Positions 30,069-38,753 of a stretch of 64,000 bases of DNA are shown in pieces. The stretch comes from Burkholderia sp. PAMC 26561. Lineage in GTDB: Bacteria > Pseudomonadota > Gammaproteobacteria > Burkholderiales > Burkholderiaceae. Each line of letters starts with the position of its first letter. The stretch's first letter is position 1. The notes under the pieces are model-generated. The model was not told the origin of the DNA and made no database searches. It saw only the letters and a list, made by a program, of their open reading frames with translations. Position numbers and translations under genes: made by a program. The DNA lies in NCBI RefSeq assembly GCF_001557535.2, contig NZ_CP014306.1, forward strand, positions 620,001 through 684,000, in the 5' to 3' direction.

Positions 30069-30875
30069 TTAAACCAGCCGCGCCGCCAGTGCGCGGAGCT
30101 TTGGGCCGACGACATCTCGAAAATAAAATTCATCCATCGACGATGCGGGACCGCTGCTGCTCAGCACCAGCCACCGACCGTTGCGGAGATCGCGTACGGG
30201 TGCGGCGATCGCATTTACATCGGCGTGCCAGTCACGAAACGAATAGCAACAGCCATCGCGAGCGTAGTCGGAGATCGCATCCCGGGCGGCTTTCACCAAT
30301 CGCGCGCCGTCTTCGCCGTTTTTCTGCGCCGTTGCTTCAAGTTCGTCCAGCAATGCGGCTTGCAGGTCCGGTTCCTGCACGGCGAGATAAGCGCGGCCCA
30401 TGGAACTGGTGAGCATCGAAAGGCGCGATCCGGGCGCGAGACCGAGCGTGAGCGCAGTCTCGCTGCGGATGGTTTCTAGATAGATCATGTCGAGTCCATC
30501 GCGGCACCCAAGGGATACCGCCGCCCCAATCTCGCGCGCCAGCACGCGCATGTGCGGCCGCGCCAGTTCGAGTGCGTCCGCGCCGGCGAGCAATGCAAAG
30601 CCGAGCGACAGCACGCCTGTGTCGAGCGCGTACTTGCCGGCGGGTTCATCGAAGCGAAGGTAGCCGAGCGTTGTCAGCGTGTAGGCAAGACGATTGACGG
30701 TAGCCTTGGGAAGCCCCGTCCTTTCGACGAAGTCGCGATTTCCCAACAAGGTTTCGCCCGGGCGGAACGCCCGCAGCAATTCCAGGCCGCGAGCAAGCGC
30801 CACAACGAAACGGCGTTCATCGATTCCATTTGATGTGCGCGGCGGATCGGTTATCCCGATGGAACTCTTAGGCAT
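30069..30875 (-). CDS. IclR family transcriptional regulator
   Basis: 268 residues. HTH region VVALARGLELLRAFRPGE and GLPKATVNRLAYTLTTLGYL; C-terminal effector domain with RDGLDMIYLETIRSETALTL and GRAYLAVQE. It is divergent from gcdH, with a 19-base palindrome in the shared 99-base gap, so it most likely controls glutaryl-CoA dehydrogenase and itself. Effector unknown; a glutarate/lysine catabolite would fit. Confidence 0.92.
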   Translation of the reverse strand: MPKSSIGITDPPRTSNGIDERRFVVALARGLELLRAFRPGETLLGNRDFVERTGLPKATVNRLAYTLTTLGYLRFDEPAGKYALDTGVLSLGFALLAGADALELARPHMRVLAREIGAAVSLGCRDGLDMIYLETIRSETALTLGLAPGSRLSMLTSSMGRAYLAVQEPDLQAALLDELEATAQKNGEDGARLVKAARDAISDYARDGCCYSFRDWHADVNAIAAPVRDLRNGRWLVLSSSGPASSMDEFYFRDVVGPKLRALAARLV

Positions 30876-30910
30876 CGGATGCTAGACTCGGTCATTGATT
30901 TGCAAAACAT

Positions 30911-30929
30911 TGTTCCGCTTAGCGGAACA
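30911..30929. promoter_or_regulatory. Palindromic operator in the IclR-gene/gcdH gap
   Basis: TGTTCCGCT and AGCGGAACA form a perfect 9-1-9 inverted repeat, closely resembling the GTTCCGC...GCGGAAC sites bound by IclR-family regulators such as PobR or PcaU. It is 36 bases upstream of the regulator start and 46 upstream of gcdH. Confidence 0.7.
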
Positions 30930-30974
30930 TTAGTCAAGTCCAAAAACTTGGAATCATAGGAACAGGAGAACACC

Positions 30975-32165
30975 ATGGCCGATGCCGCCCGTTTCAGTTG
31001 GGAAGATCCGTTGCTGCTCGACCAGCAACTAAGCGACGAAGAACGCATGATCCGCGATGCCGCGCACGCCTACGCGCAGGACAAGCTGCAGCCGCGCGTG
31101 CTCGAAGCGTTCCGCAATGAACGCACGGACGTCGAGATCTTTCGTGAAATGGGCGATCTCGGCCTGCTCGGCCCGACCATCCCCGAACAATATGGCGGCC
31201 CCGGGCTGAACTACGTCAGCTACGGCCTGATCGCACGCGAAGTGGAACGCGTGGATTCGGGCTACCGGTCGATGATGTCCGTGCAGTCATCACTGGTCAT
31301 GGTGCCGATCAACGAATTCGGCACCGACGCGCAAAAGCAAAAGTACCTCCCGAAGCTGGCGACCGGCGAATGGATCGGCTGCTTTGGCCTGACCGAGCCG
31401 AATGCGGGCTCCGATCCGGCCGGTATGACCACGCGGGCCAAAAAGGTGGATGGCGGCTTTTCGCTGTCGGGCCAGAAGATGTGGATATCGAATTCGCCTA
31501 TCGCCGATGTGTTTGTAGTCTGGGCCAAGCTCGAAGAAGACGGCCGCGACCAGATTCGCGGTTTCATCCTCGAGAAAGGATGGAAAGGACTCACCGCGCC
31601 CGCGATTCACGGCAAGGTCGGTCTAAGGGCATCGATAACCGGCGAAATCGTGATGGACGAAGTCTTCGTGCCGGAAGAAAACCTGATGCCGAACGTGAGC
31701 GGCCTCAAGGGACCGTTCACCTGCCTGAACTCGGCGCGTTACGGGATCGCGTGGGGCGCGCTCGGCGCGGCCGAAGCCTGCTGGCACATGGCGCGGCAAT
31801 ACACGCTGGACCGTAAGCAGTTCGGGCGTCCGCTCGCCGCGAACCAGCTCGTCCAGAAAAAACTTGCGGATATGCAGACCGAAATCACGCTGGGGCTTCA
31901 AGGCGTGCTGCGCCTCGGCCGCATGAAAGACGAAGGCACGGCGGCGGTCGAGATCACCTCGATCATGAAGCGCAATTCGTGCGGGAAAGCGCTGGACATT
32001 GCGCGCCTTGCGCGTGACATGCTCGGCGGCAACGGCATTTCGGACGAGTTCGGCGTGGCGCGCCATCTGGTGAATCTCGAAGTGGTCAATACGTACGAAG
32101 GCACGCACGATATCCACGCGCTGATTCTGGGCCGCGCGCAAACCGGGATCCAGGCGTTTTTCTGA
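30975..32165 (+). CDS. gcdH: Glutaryl-CoA dehydrogenase
   Basis: Oxidises and decarboxylates glutaryl-CoA to crotonyl-CoA in lysine/tryptophan breakdown. 396 residues: [33 protein letters not shown] and the catalytic Glu in [15 protein letters not shown]. The pattern [20 protein letters not shown] is GcdH-specific rather than general acyl-CoA dehydrogenase. ACAGGAG precedes the ATG. Likely controlled by the divergent IclR regulator. Confidence 0.94.
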   Translation: MADAARFSWEDPLLLDQQLSDEERMIRDAAHAYAQDKLQPRVLEAFRNERTDVEIFREMGDLGLLGPTIPEQYGGPGLNYVSYGLIAREVERVDSGYRSMMSVQSSLVMVPINEFGTDAQKQKYLPKLATGEWIGCFGLTEPNAGSDPAGMTTRAKKVDGGFSLSGQKMWISNSPIADVFVVWAKLEEDGRDQIRGFILEKGWKGLTAPAIHGKVGLRASITGEIVMDEVFVPEENLMPNVSGLKGPFTCLNSARYGIAWGALGAAEACWHMARQYTLDRKQFGRPLAANQLVQKKLADMQTEITLGLQGVLRLGRMKDEGTAAVEITSIMKRNSCGKALDIARLARDMLGGNGISDEFGVARHLVNLEVVNTYEGTHDIHALILGRAQTGIQAFF

Positions 32166-32190
32166 CACCGGCAGCCCGGAAAGGCCATGT

Positions 32191-32224
32191 AAAAAGCCAA
32201 CGCCTTTTCAGGCGTTGGCTTTTT
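32191..32224. terminator. Bidirectional terminator between gcdH and the peroxiredoxin gene
   Basis: A 14-base perfect stem, AAAAAGCCAACGCC with GGCGTTGGCTTTTT, encloses TTTTCA. The A and T ends make it symmetric for the two converging genes. Confidence 0.93.
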
Positions 32225-32259
32225 AAGACTCGTTTTGAACCTGTATTTCGGCAACCAGG

Positions 32260-32898
32260 TTATTTGTTCGGCTGCGGCGTCAGACGCAGATACGGGCGCA
32301 CAGCCTTGTATCCCTTCGGGAACTTGCGCTTGATTTCCTCTTCGTCCTTCAGCGACGGCACGATCACCACGTCGTCGCCCTGCTTCCAGTTGCCGGGCGT
32401 AGCCACCTGATGGCTGTCCGTCAGTTGCAGTGAATCGATCACGCGCAGGATTTCATCGAAATTGCGACCCGTGCTCGCAGGATACGTGATCGTCAAACGC
32501 ACCTTCTTTTGCGGATCGATGACAAACAACGACCGCACCGTCAGCGTGGCATTTGCGTTCGGGTGAATCATGTCGTACAGCTCGGACACTTTCCGGTCGC
32601 CATCGGCGAGGATCGGGAAACCGACGTTGGCCGCCTGTGTTTCGTTAATGTCCTTGATCCACTCCTTGTGCGATTCCTCGTTATCCACCGACAACGCGAT
32701 CGCCTTCACATTGCGTTTTTCAAACTCGCCGGCTAGCTTTGCTGTCAGGCCAAGTTCGGTCGTGCAAACCGGCGTGAAGTCGGCCGGATGCGAAAACAGA
32801 ACGCCCCAGCCATTGCCCAGCCAATCGTGAAACTTGATGCGGCCGACGCTGGAGTCCTGTTCAAAGTCGGGCGCGGTATCGCCAAGACGCAAGCTCAT
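32260..32898 (-). CDS. 1-Cys peroxiredoxin (Prx6 family)
   Basis: 212-residue thiol peroxidase with the peroxidatic Cys45 in HPADFTPVCTTEL and the long C-terminal dimerisation arm (NWKQGDDVVIVPSLKDEEE, PYLRLTPQP). No clear resolving cysteine, which matches the 1-Cys/Prx6 class. ATG 32898 follows AGGAG by six bases. Reduces hydrogen peroxide and alkyl peroxides in the cytoplasm. No OxyR-type site is obvious in its upstream region. Confidence 0.94.
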   Translation of the reverse strand: MSLRLGDTAPDFEQDSSVGRIKFHDWLGNGWGVLFSHPADFTPVCTTELGLTAKLAGEFEKRNVKAIALSVDNEESHKEWIKDINETQAANVGFPILADGDRKVSELYDMIHPNANATLTVRSLFVIDPQKKVRLTITYPASTGRNFDEILRVIDSLQLTDSHQVATPGNWKQGDDVVIVPSLKDEEEIKRKFPKGYKAVRPYLRLTPQPNK

Positions 32899-33339
32899 GG
32901 TGTATCTCCTGAAGTTGGTAGACCGCGATTCTTGTCTTCGCGGCAACGTCTGCAAACCTGCGTTAGCCAGACCGCTCGTTAAATGAAAAGAGGCGATCCG
33001 AACGAAAAATTAAAGCATACGTTACTCGACCTGCACAACGAACGAACATTCCGTCAGATCGTCATGCAGTTTTGTAATTTTTCGAGGCATGGCGGAAACC
33101 TGGACGGGAGGATCATCGCGAATTTTTCGTTGCTGAAGGATTCGATCTTCTGCTGAGACAGGCCGGAATGGTTGCCCCAAGGCGTTCATGGTCCACGTTT
33201 GCATGCATCGGGAACAAAAACTGCAAGCCATAAGTTTCGGGGCCGGATGGACGCTGGTCACCCACCGCTTCTTTGGTACGATTGGCGTAGCCTCACCCGT
33301 TTGGAGCCATCAATGTCAGAAATCAATAAGGAGCGATTC
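32899..33339. other. Peroxiredoxin/DUF883 divergent intergenic region
   Basis: 441 bases, relatively AT-rich in the first half. I see no convincing ORF, RNA gene or repeat. It must hold promoters for the two divergent genes, but none stands out. Confidence 0.5.
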
Positions 33340-33615
33340 ATGTCGGATATCAAAACCGTTCTCGCAGACGCCGAAGACCTGTTGAAGCAGGCCGCGAGTG
33401 CAACTGGCGAGCGTGCATCCGAGCTGCGCGAGACCGCTCTGACCCGCTTGAAGCAAGCGAAGGAAAAGGCCGCGGATGCACAGGTCGTGGTGATCGAAAA
33501 AGGCAAGAAGGCCGCACGTGCAACTGACGACTTCGTGCACGAGCGCCCGTGGGCATCCATTGGGATCGCCGGGGGCCTTGGCGTGGTCATCGGCTTGCTG
33601 ATCAATCGCCGTTAA
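33340..33615 (+). CDS. DUF883 (ElaB/YqjD-like) ribosome-associated membrane protein
   Basis: 91 residues from ATG 33340 (AAGGAG six bases upstream; ATG 33313 is an alternative adding nine residues). A charged amphipathic helix region (DAEDLLKQAASATGERASEL) precedes one C-terminal transmembrane segment, ASIGIAGGLGVVIGLLI, ending NRR. In E. coli YqjD/ElaB/YgaM anchor to the inner membrane and bind ribosomes in stationary phase. Followed by YqjE- and DUF3318-type genes. Confidence 0.9.
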   Translation: MSDIKTVLADAEDLLKQAASATGERASELRETALTRLKQAKEKAADAQVVVIEKGKKAARATDDFVHERPWASIGIAGGLGVVIGLLINRR

Positions 33616-33835
33616 GCGGGTTAATCCTCGATTTATCGCCGTTTCATTGTTATGCCGGTTCGCCGCGTGAATTGCCTTTAGCTCTTCACGCGAGCGGACC
33701 CGGCCCGAAGATTGCCTTACAAGCTAGGAGCAGCCGCAGGTTTGCGCCAGCGACTTGCCCGACAGACCGGCTGGATGCTGTTAATCCGCCCGGATATTTT
33801 TGCGCCCAAAATAACGCGCTCTTCGCGCTTAAGCC

Positions 33836-34216
33836 ATGACGACAGAAAGGCCATATCAGCACGATACGCAAGGGCCGTTGCGCCGCATTGTCAGCTCCGT
33901 GTTTTCGATCTTCGAGACTCGGCTGGAATTGATCGGGATTGAACTCTCGGAAGAAAAGGAACGGCTGCTCGGCGTCCTCTTTCTCGGCCTCGCCGCGATG
34001 ATGCTGACCATGATGGCGCTCATCACGCTGACAGTGCTCATCGCGATTGCATTCTGGGATACCTACCGGTGGCAATCCCTCGCGGCGATCACCGCCGTGT
34101 ACGTGCTGGTCGCTGTTGCCTGCGCGATGCGTGCGCGAGCCGGACTGAGTAACGCGCCGAATGTGTTCGAAAGCACTCTCGCCGAATTCAAGAAGGACCG
34201 CGACACGTTCAACTGA
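33836..34216 (+). CDS. YqjE/phage-holin-like family membrane protein
   Basis: 126 residues with two hydrophobic helices (LGVLFLGLAAMMLTMMALI and AAITAVYVLVAVACAM) and charged ends; SSVFSIFETRLELIGIELSEE is the YqjE family signature. The database name 'phage holin family' does not imply phage origin. Sits between the DUF883 and DUF3318 genes, as in other Burkholderiaceae. Role unknown, possibly envelope stress. Confidence 0.85.
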   Translation: MTTERPYQHDTQGPLRRIVSSVFSIFETRLELIGIELSEEKERLLGVLFLGLAAMMLTMMALITLTVLIAIAFWDTYRWQSLAAITAVYVLVAVACAMRARAGLSNAPNVFESTLAEFKKDRDTFN

Positions 34217-34290
34217 TTTGCAACGCTCGCATAGCGCGTTGCATGTCAGGCACTGTATTAATCGATGACTTTCCACGAGCCAGCCACGCC

Positions 34291-34818
34291 ATGAGTCAAA
34301 CCGACGACACCTTCAAAGCTCAAAAGCGAGCAAACGCGCACAAGCTGAGCACGCCCCACATGCGCGCGCTGCGCAAGGAACTGCTGATCGCGCGCGCGGA
34401 CGTCGAGCGCATGGAATTGGCGCAGGCGAGCGCCGATCTGCGCTACAAGGTCAAGCACTTCAGCGTGCTGAACATGATCATGCCCGGGCGTGGCAAGCGT
34501 GGGCGCAGCACTGGTGTCGGTGGTTTCATGAACCGCATGACCGGCGGCGCGGGTGGCGGCGGACTGAGTGGACTTGGCAGTTTCTTTAACGCAAGTAACC
34601 TAAGCTTGTTGCTGAAGCAGTATCCGGTGGTGGGTTCGCTCGCGTCGCTGATACTTGCGAAACCGGTCCGCACCCGGCTTCTTGCAAGCGCGAAGCCGCT
34701 GCTCAAATGGGGTGGCCTGGGACTCGTCGGGTGGGAGGCGTATCGGGTATGGCAACAGATGAAGTCCACTCCGGCCACCACCACGCCGGTCGATCCGGTC
34801 GTCGATCCGGACGCCTGA
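34291..34818 (+). CDS. DUF3318 domain-containing (YqjK-like) protein
   Basis: 175 residues from ATG 34291; ATG 34243 would add 16. The N-terminus is basic and helical (MRALRKELLIARADVERME), the middle is glycine-rich (TGGAGGGGLSGLG), and a weak hydrophobic segment (LLKWGGLGLVGWEAYRVW) is near the end. Third member of the DUF883-YqjE-DUF3318 set. Function not known. Confidence 0.75.
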   Translation: MSQTDDTFKAQKRANAHKLSTPHMRALRKELLIARADVERMELAQASADLRYKVKHFSVLNMIMPGRGKRGRSTGVGGFMNRMTGGAGGGGLSGLGSFFNASNLSLLLKQYPVVGSLASLILAKPVRTRLLASAKPLLKWGGLGLVGWEAYRVWQQMKSTPATTTPVDPVVDPDA

Positions 34819-34847
34819 TCCTCTTGCTTGTGTTTGGTTGAGCAGCG

Positions 34848-35287
34848 TCATTTGCCGCTCCAGCACGCCGCCACCTTGGGCGGCGTGAGTTTTTCCGAAG
34901 CACGATTCGACTCCACGCCGGTCTCGTCGAGTGCGAATATGCCGCAAGCATCGTTGGGCGCCGAGATTGGCTCGGCTTCGATCGAATAGCCGCCATTCAT
35001 CTCGGATTCAGCGAGTATCCGCAAGACATAGAACGGTGCGCCTGTGGCGGGCGTCTGGTCGAAACCCGCCGGCAGTCTGAGCGCGGTGTCGTTACCGGAC
35101 GCGCTTCGCGCGCTCTCCGCATATGCGCAGCCCGGTAAATCGCGGCAACCGCATCCAGTCGATGTCCCTTCATCACCTGCTGCTGATAAACCGGCATCGC
35201 GAACATGGCGATGATCGCCGCCACGCCGAGCGTAATCATGAGTTCGAGCAGGCTGAATCCCCTGGGTGTATGTACGGTCGTATTCAC
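34848..35287 (-). pseudogene. pilE: Type IV pilin (PilE-like), frameshifted
   Basis: Starts at GTG 35287 overlapping the pilV stop (GTGA), with the prepilin leader and N-helix PRGFSLLELMITLGVAAII and MPVYQQQVMKGHRLDA. After IYRAA the frame breaks near 35122-35130; the -1 neighbour frame continues sensibly as YAESARSASGNDTALRLP and NGGYSIEAEPI to a stop at 34848. Restoring one base (for example a CAA codon before TAT) would give a pilin of about 145 residues. Either a real mutation or an assembly indel. Confidence 0.72.
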
Positions 35288-35763
35288 GGCGAACTCGTCT
35301 GAAAAGGTTTTGCGGCCACGCGCCGCCAGTGCGCAACCGCGCCGCTTTCGGTGATCTCAATCTGTCGATGCAACCACGATTCGATAACCGCACGTCGGAC
35401 GCCAGGCTCGGCGCACAACGGTTCGTCGCCGTTACCCGATGCCGGCGGCCGCCATTTGACCACCGCGACATGCACGCCGTTGCCACGGTCCAGCACATCG
35501 ACGCCCCCATCCGGCAATGCCGCTGCAGCTAGCGCGCGCCATTACGCTACGATTGGATCGCGGTCAGCATTGCGGCGGATTCCCTCTGCGACAGAATCCG
35601 CAATCGATACCGCCGTCTCACGCATCATCACTGACCGCTCGTTGCGGGCAAGCCACATCTGCGCACCGATGATTCCAAGCGCCGTCACCGCGCTCAGCGA
35701 GAGCGCGATCAACACTTCAATCAGCGAATCGCCTCGATCGAACCTGCGCGCGAAGGTCATCAT
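35284..35763 (-). pseudogene. pilV: Minor pilin PilV-like, interrupted by an in-frame stop
   Basis: ATG 35763 overlaps the fimT stop as ATGA. The N-terminus FDRGDSLIEVLIALSLSAV is a prepilin leader and helix. After 73 residues a TAA at 35542-35544 stops translation, but the same frame continues as WRALAAAALPDGGVDVLDRG and ITESGAVAHWRRVAA, typical of PilV ends. CAA to TAA is a possible cause. The region before the stop also looks shorter than in PilV relatives, so an internal deletion is possible. Confidence 0.7.
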
Positions 35764-36305
35764 GCGGTGGCTCCGCATGCGCTTTGCGTGAGACGCGCGC
35801 GTCCACCGGCAGCAATGCGGGTGCATCGGCGTCCACGTGCGCCGAAAGACGCCAAAGCGCCGTCGCGGGCGCTGAAATCAAAGCTGCTAAACCCGCCGAT
35901 CATCTGCCCGGAAGGCGGCGTGAACGAAAGCTCGCTCCCGTTTCCAGCCACGGCAACGCCAGCCAAAGCCGGCTGCATGCGCATCAACACGCGCCCGCCG
36001 TCGCGCTCGAAAAACAGCGCCCAGCCGCATGCCCAATCGGTGAGTCCGCCGTCGCAGGCCTTCCCTGACAAGAGGCACGCACGCGCGGCGTCGATCCGGC
36101 ACAAGGTCACGCGGGCGCCGCACCGGATTGCTTCAGAACGCGCCAAAGTGAGCGTGAACAACATGGCGCGCGCTCTTGCATCGACTTGATCGCGCTTGTG
36201 CCACATGACAAACGACGGCGCCGAAAATGTCGCGATGACCGCAATCACCGCAAGCACGACAGCGAGTTCGGTCAGCGTAAAACCGGGTGAACATCGGAAA
36301 TTCAT
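35760..36305 (-). CDS. fimT: GspH/FimT family pseudopilin
   Basis: 181 residues from ATG 36305, six bases after GAGGG; ATG 36311 is an alternative. SPGFTLTELAVVLAVIAVI is the prepilin peptidase site and hydrophobic helix; CRIDAARACLLSGKACDG and FFERDGGRVLMRM belong to the globular domain. FimT proteins are minor pilins of type IV pili, linked to DNA uptake in some species. First gene of a fimT-pilV-pilE group lacking pilW, pilX and pilY1. Confidence 0.82.
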   Translation of the reverse strand: MNFRCSPGFTLTELAVVLAVIAVIATFSAPSFVMWHKRDQVDARARAMLFTLTLARSEAIRCGARVTLCRIDAARACLLSGKACDGGLTDWACGWALFFERDGGRVLMRMQPALAGVAVAGNGSELSFTPPSGQMIGGFSSFDFSARDGALASFGARGRRCTRIAAGGRARLTQSACGATA

Positions 36306-36463
36306 CTGCATCCCTCATCGATTGAACCGGACCAGCGATCAATCTAAAGAGAATTTTCCACGCCCGCCATTAGCCGATTGGCCGAGTATCGGACGTGCTA
36401 AAGCCTCGACGTACTGTCGAGACGATTACCGGTCTATAGCGAGGAGGAGATATGCAGGAACGC

Positions 36464-36946
36464 TCAGCGTTTGCGGGGAGTGGTCTTGCGCGGAGCCGCG
36501 CGGCGAAATTCTTCGAGCACGTCTTCAAATTCCGACACGTCTTCAAAGCGCTTGTAGACCGAAGCGAAACGCACGTAAGCAATGGTGTCCAATTGGCGCA
36601 ACTCGTTCATGACAAGCTCGCCCAGACGGTCGCTGCGAACTTCGCGTTCACCGCTGCCCAGCAATTGATATTCAATGCGCGCAACGGCGGCATCGATAGC
36701 GTCGGCCGCAACCGGCCGCTTGCGCAGCGCGAGTTGCATGCTCGCCACGATTTTCGCGCGGTCGAACTCGGTGCGGCTACCGTCCTTTTTAACCACGGAC
36801 GGCAGTGCAAGTTCTACGCGTTCATATGTAGTGAAACGCTTGTCGCAGGCGGGGCAGCGCCGCCGCCGGCGAATTGCCGCCCCATCTTCCGAGACACGCG
36901 AATCGGCCACTTGCGTATCTTCGTGACGGCAGAAGGGGCAGCGCAT
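36464..36946 (-). CDS. nrdR: Transcriptional repressor NrdR
   Basis: 160 residues. Zinc ribbon from Cys3, Cys6, Cys31 and Cys34 (CPFC, CPAC), followed by [17 protein letters not shown] and the ATP-cone ([16 protein letters not shown]). Represses ribonucleotide reductase genes in response to dATP/ATP. Starts three bases after glyA stops, so it is co-transcribed with glyA and under the same riboswitch-bearing leader. Confidence 0.97.
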   Translation of the reverse strand: MRCPFCRHEDTQVADSRVSEDGAAIRRRRRCPACDKRFTTYERVELALPSVVKKDGSRTEFDRAKIVASMQLALRKRPVAADAIDAAVARIEYQLLGSGEREVRSDRLGELVMNELRQLDTIAYVRFASVYKRFEDVSEFEDVLEEFRRAAPRKTTPRKR

Positions 36947-36949
36947 GGC

Positions 36950-38197
36950 TTAGCCGTACACCGGGAATTGCTTGGTCAACGCAGCGACCTTTACGCGCAC
37001 GCGCTCGAGGTTCGCTTCGTCTTCCGGGGCATCCAGCACATCGGCAATCAGATTGCCGACCTGCTCAGCCTCGGCCACGCCAAAACCGCGCGTGGTCATG
37101 GCCGGCGAGCCGAGACGCACGCCGCTGGTCACGAACGGCTTTTCCGGATCGTTCGGAATGGCGTTCTTGTTGACGGTGATGTGCGCCTTACCGAGCGCGG
37201 CTTCCGCTGCTTTGCCGGTAATGTGCTTGGCGCGCAGATCGACCAGCATCACGTGGCTTTCGGTGCGTCCCGAGACGATCCGCAATCCACGCTTGACCAG
37301 CGTTTCAGCCAGGACGCGCGCGTTATCCACGACTTGCTGCTGATACGTCTTGAATTCCGGCGACAGCGCTTCCTTGAACGCGACGGCCTTGCCGGCAATC
37401 ACGTGCATCAGCGGACCGCCTTGAATGCCCGGGAAGATGGCCGAGTTGATCTGCTTCTCGTACTCGGCCTTCATCAGGATCACGCCGCCGCGCGGGCCGC
37501 GCAGGCTCTTGTGCGTCGTGGTCGTGACGAAATCAGCGAATGGGACCGGATTCGGGTACACGCCTGCGGCTATCAGACCGGCGTAGTGCGCCATGTCGAC
37601 CATGAAATAGGCGCCGACGCTCTTCGCGATCTTCGACAAACGCTCGAAGTCGATCTTCAGCGCGAACGCCGACGCGCCCGCTACGATCAGCTTCGGCTTA
37701 TGTTCCTTGGCAAGCTCTTCGGTCTTGCCGTAGTCGATGTCTTCAGCTTCGTTCAGGCCGTAGCTGACTACGTTGAACCACTTGCCCGACATGTTCACGG
37801 GGGAGCCGTGCGTCAGGTGGCCGCCTTCGGCGAGGCTCATGCCCATGATGGTGTCGCCGGGTTTGAGCATGGCGAAGAACACACCCTGGTTGGCCTGCGA
37901 ACCGGAATTCGGCTGCACGTTCGCCGCTTCGGCGCCGAACAGTTGCTTCACACGATCGATTGCCAGTTGTTCGACCACGTCGACATACTCGCAGCCGCCG
38001 TAATAACGCTTGCCCGGATAACCTTCGGCGTACTTGTTCGTCAGTTGCGAGCCTTGCGCGGCCATGACGGCCGGGCTGGTGTAATTTTCCGACGCGATCA
38101 GCTCGATGTGATCTTCCTGACGGGTATTTTCCTTCTCGATCGCTGCAAACAATTCCGGATCGACTTGGGCGATGGTGCTCTTGGCTCTATCAAACAT
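36950..38197 (-). CDS. glyA: Serine hydroxymethyltransferase
   Basis: PLP enzyme converting serine and tetrahydrofolate to glycine and 5,10-methylene-THF, the main one-carbon source for purines and thymidylate. 415 residues; the PLP lysine is in [14 protein letters not shown] and the N-terminal [14 protein letters not shown] is conserved. A GGA site precedes the ATG. The leader carries a ZTP riboswitch, which ties expression to folate/purine stress, and nrdR follows. Confidence 0.98.
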   Translation of the reverse strand: MFDRAKSTIAQVDPELFAAIEKENTRQEDHIELIASENYTSPAVMAAQGSQLTNKYAEGYPGKRYYGGCEYVDVVEQLAIDRVKQLFGAEAANVQPNSGSQANQGVFFAMLKPGDTIMGMSLAEGGHLTHGSPVNMSGKWFNVVSYGLNEAEDIDYGKTEELAKEHKPKLIVAGASAFALKIDFERLSKIAKSVGAYFMVDMAHYAGLIAAGVYPNPVPFADFVTTTTHKSLRGPRGGVILMKAEYEKQINSAIFPGIQGGPLMHVIAGKAVAFKEALSPEFKTYQQQVVDNARVLAETLVKRGLRIVSGRTESHVMLVDLRAKHITGKAAEAALGKAHITVNKNAIPNDPEKPFVTSGVRLGSPAMTTRGFGVAEAEQVGNLIADVLDAPEDEANLERVRVKVAALTKQFPVYG

Positions 38198-38360
38198 ACG
38201 TTTTCCGTTGAATGGGTGTCAGTTGACCGGATCGCGCGTGCGCAACATATCTGCGCCGCGAGAGCGCGAAGCACGATGGGTCCAGGCGAGGCGGAAGAAA
38301 GACGCTCCGTTGACGCGAGACGGACAGCCACCGGCAACGCAACACATGCGTGCGGATCTT

Positions 38361-38455
38361 GGCTGCCCAGGCGAACGGCAAAACGACACCCTGCGCTTCC
38401 CGGTGGGTTATTCCACCTTGGATCCGAAGATCCTTGTCGCCAGTTACGCAGGGCT
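38361..38455 (-). ncRNA. ZTP (pfl) riboswitch in the glyA leader
   Basis: Read on the minus strand. P1 pairs CCCTGCG (38453-38447) with CGCAGGG (38395-38389). Inside it lie TAACTGGCGAC, a GGATC-TTCG-GATCC hairpin, and a P2 hairpin (GGTGG/CCACC) followed by GGGAAGCG. After a ten-base linker the conserved 3' domain CGCCTGGGCA (38373-38364) occurs. These are the conserved parts of the pfl/ZTP aptamer, known upstream of one-carbon and purine genes including glyA. The remaining 163 bases to the ATG lack an obvious terminator, so control may be by translation or Rho. Confidence 0.88.
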
Positions 38456-38753
38456 GGAGCGCCCTAGTTTAATGGGGCGTTCCGGAATAGGCAACAGCCG
38501 CTAAACACTTGAAATTGCTCGGTTCTGAAAGGCCTTACATCCGCGAAAGCAATATCCTTGGATGATCGGGCACTAAAATTTCCGTTCGCGCCCGGCCGGC
38601 AAAGGCGTGCGAGAGAGAATGGAGATTCCGGTTGACAACTTGCCGCGCCGCATCATTGGAAGTACGCTGTCCGGCTTTCCCGCACGCGCTCGGGCGTGCG
38701 CGACCTCATCCTTTTCTGCAACCTGACCGCAACCTGACAATGGGAATCCGCAC
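38456..38753. other. Upstream part of the glyA/ydfG divergent region
   Basis: 298 bases containing, presumably, the promoters of the riboswitch leader and ydfG. No gene or repeat recognised. Confidence 0.4.

Noticed and set aside
33836..34216. 'Phage holin' family label suggesting a prophage
   Set aside because: The YqjE family shares this label; the neighbours are ordinary chromosomal membrane genes.
36452..38467. 671-codon open frame on the plus strand
   Set aside because: It is antisense to nrdR and glyA, whose proteins are fully recognisable; GC-rich codon use keeps the opposite frame open.
38172..38504. 110-codon plus-strand frame in the glyA leader
   Set aside because: It overlaps the riboswitch on the opposite strand, and its product has no resemblance to a protein family.
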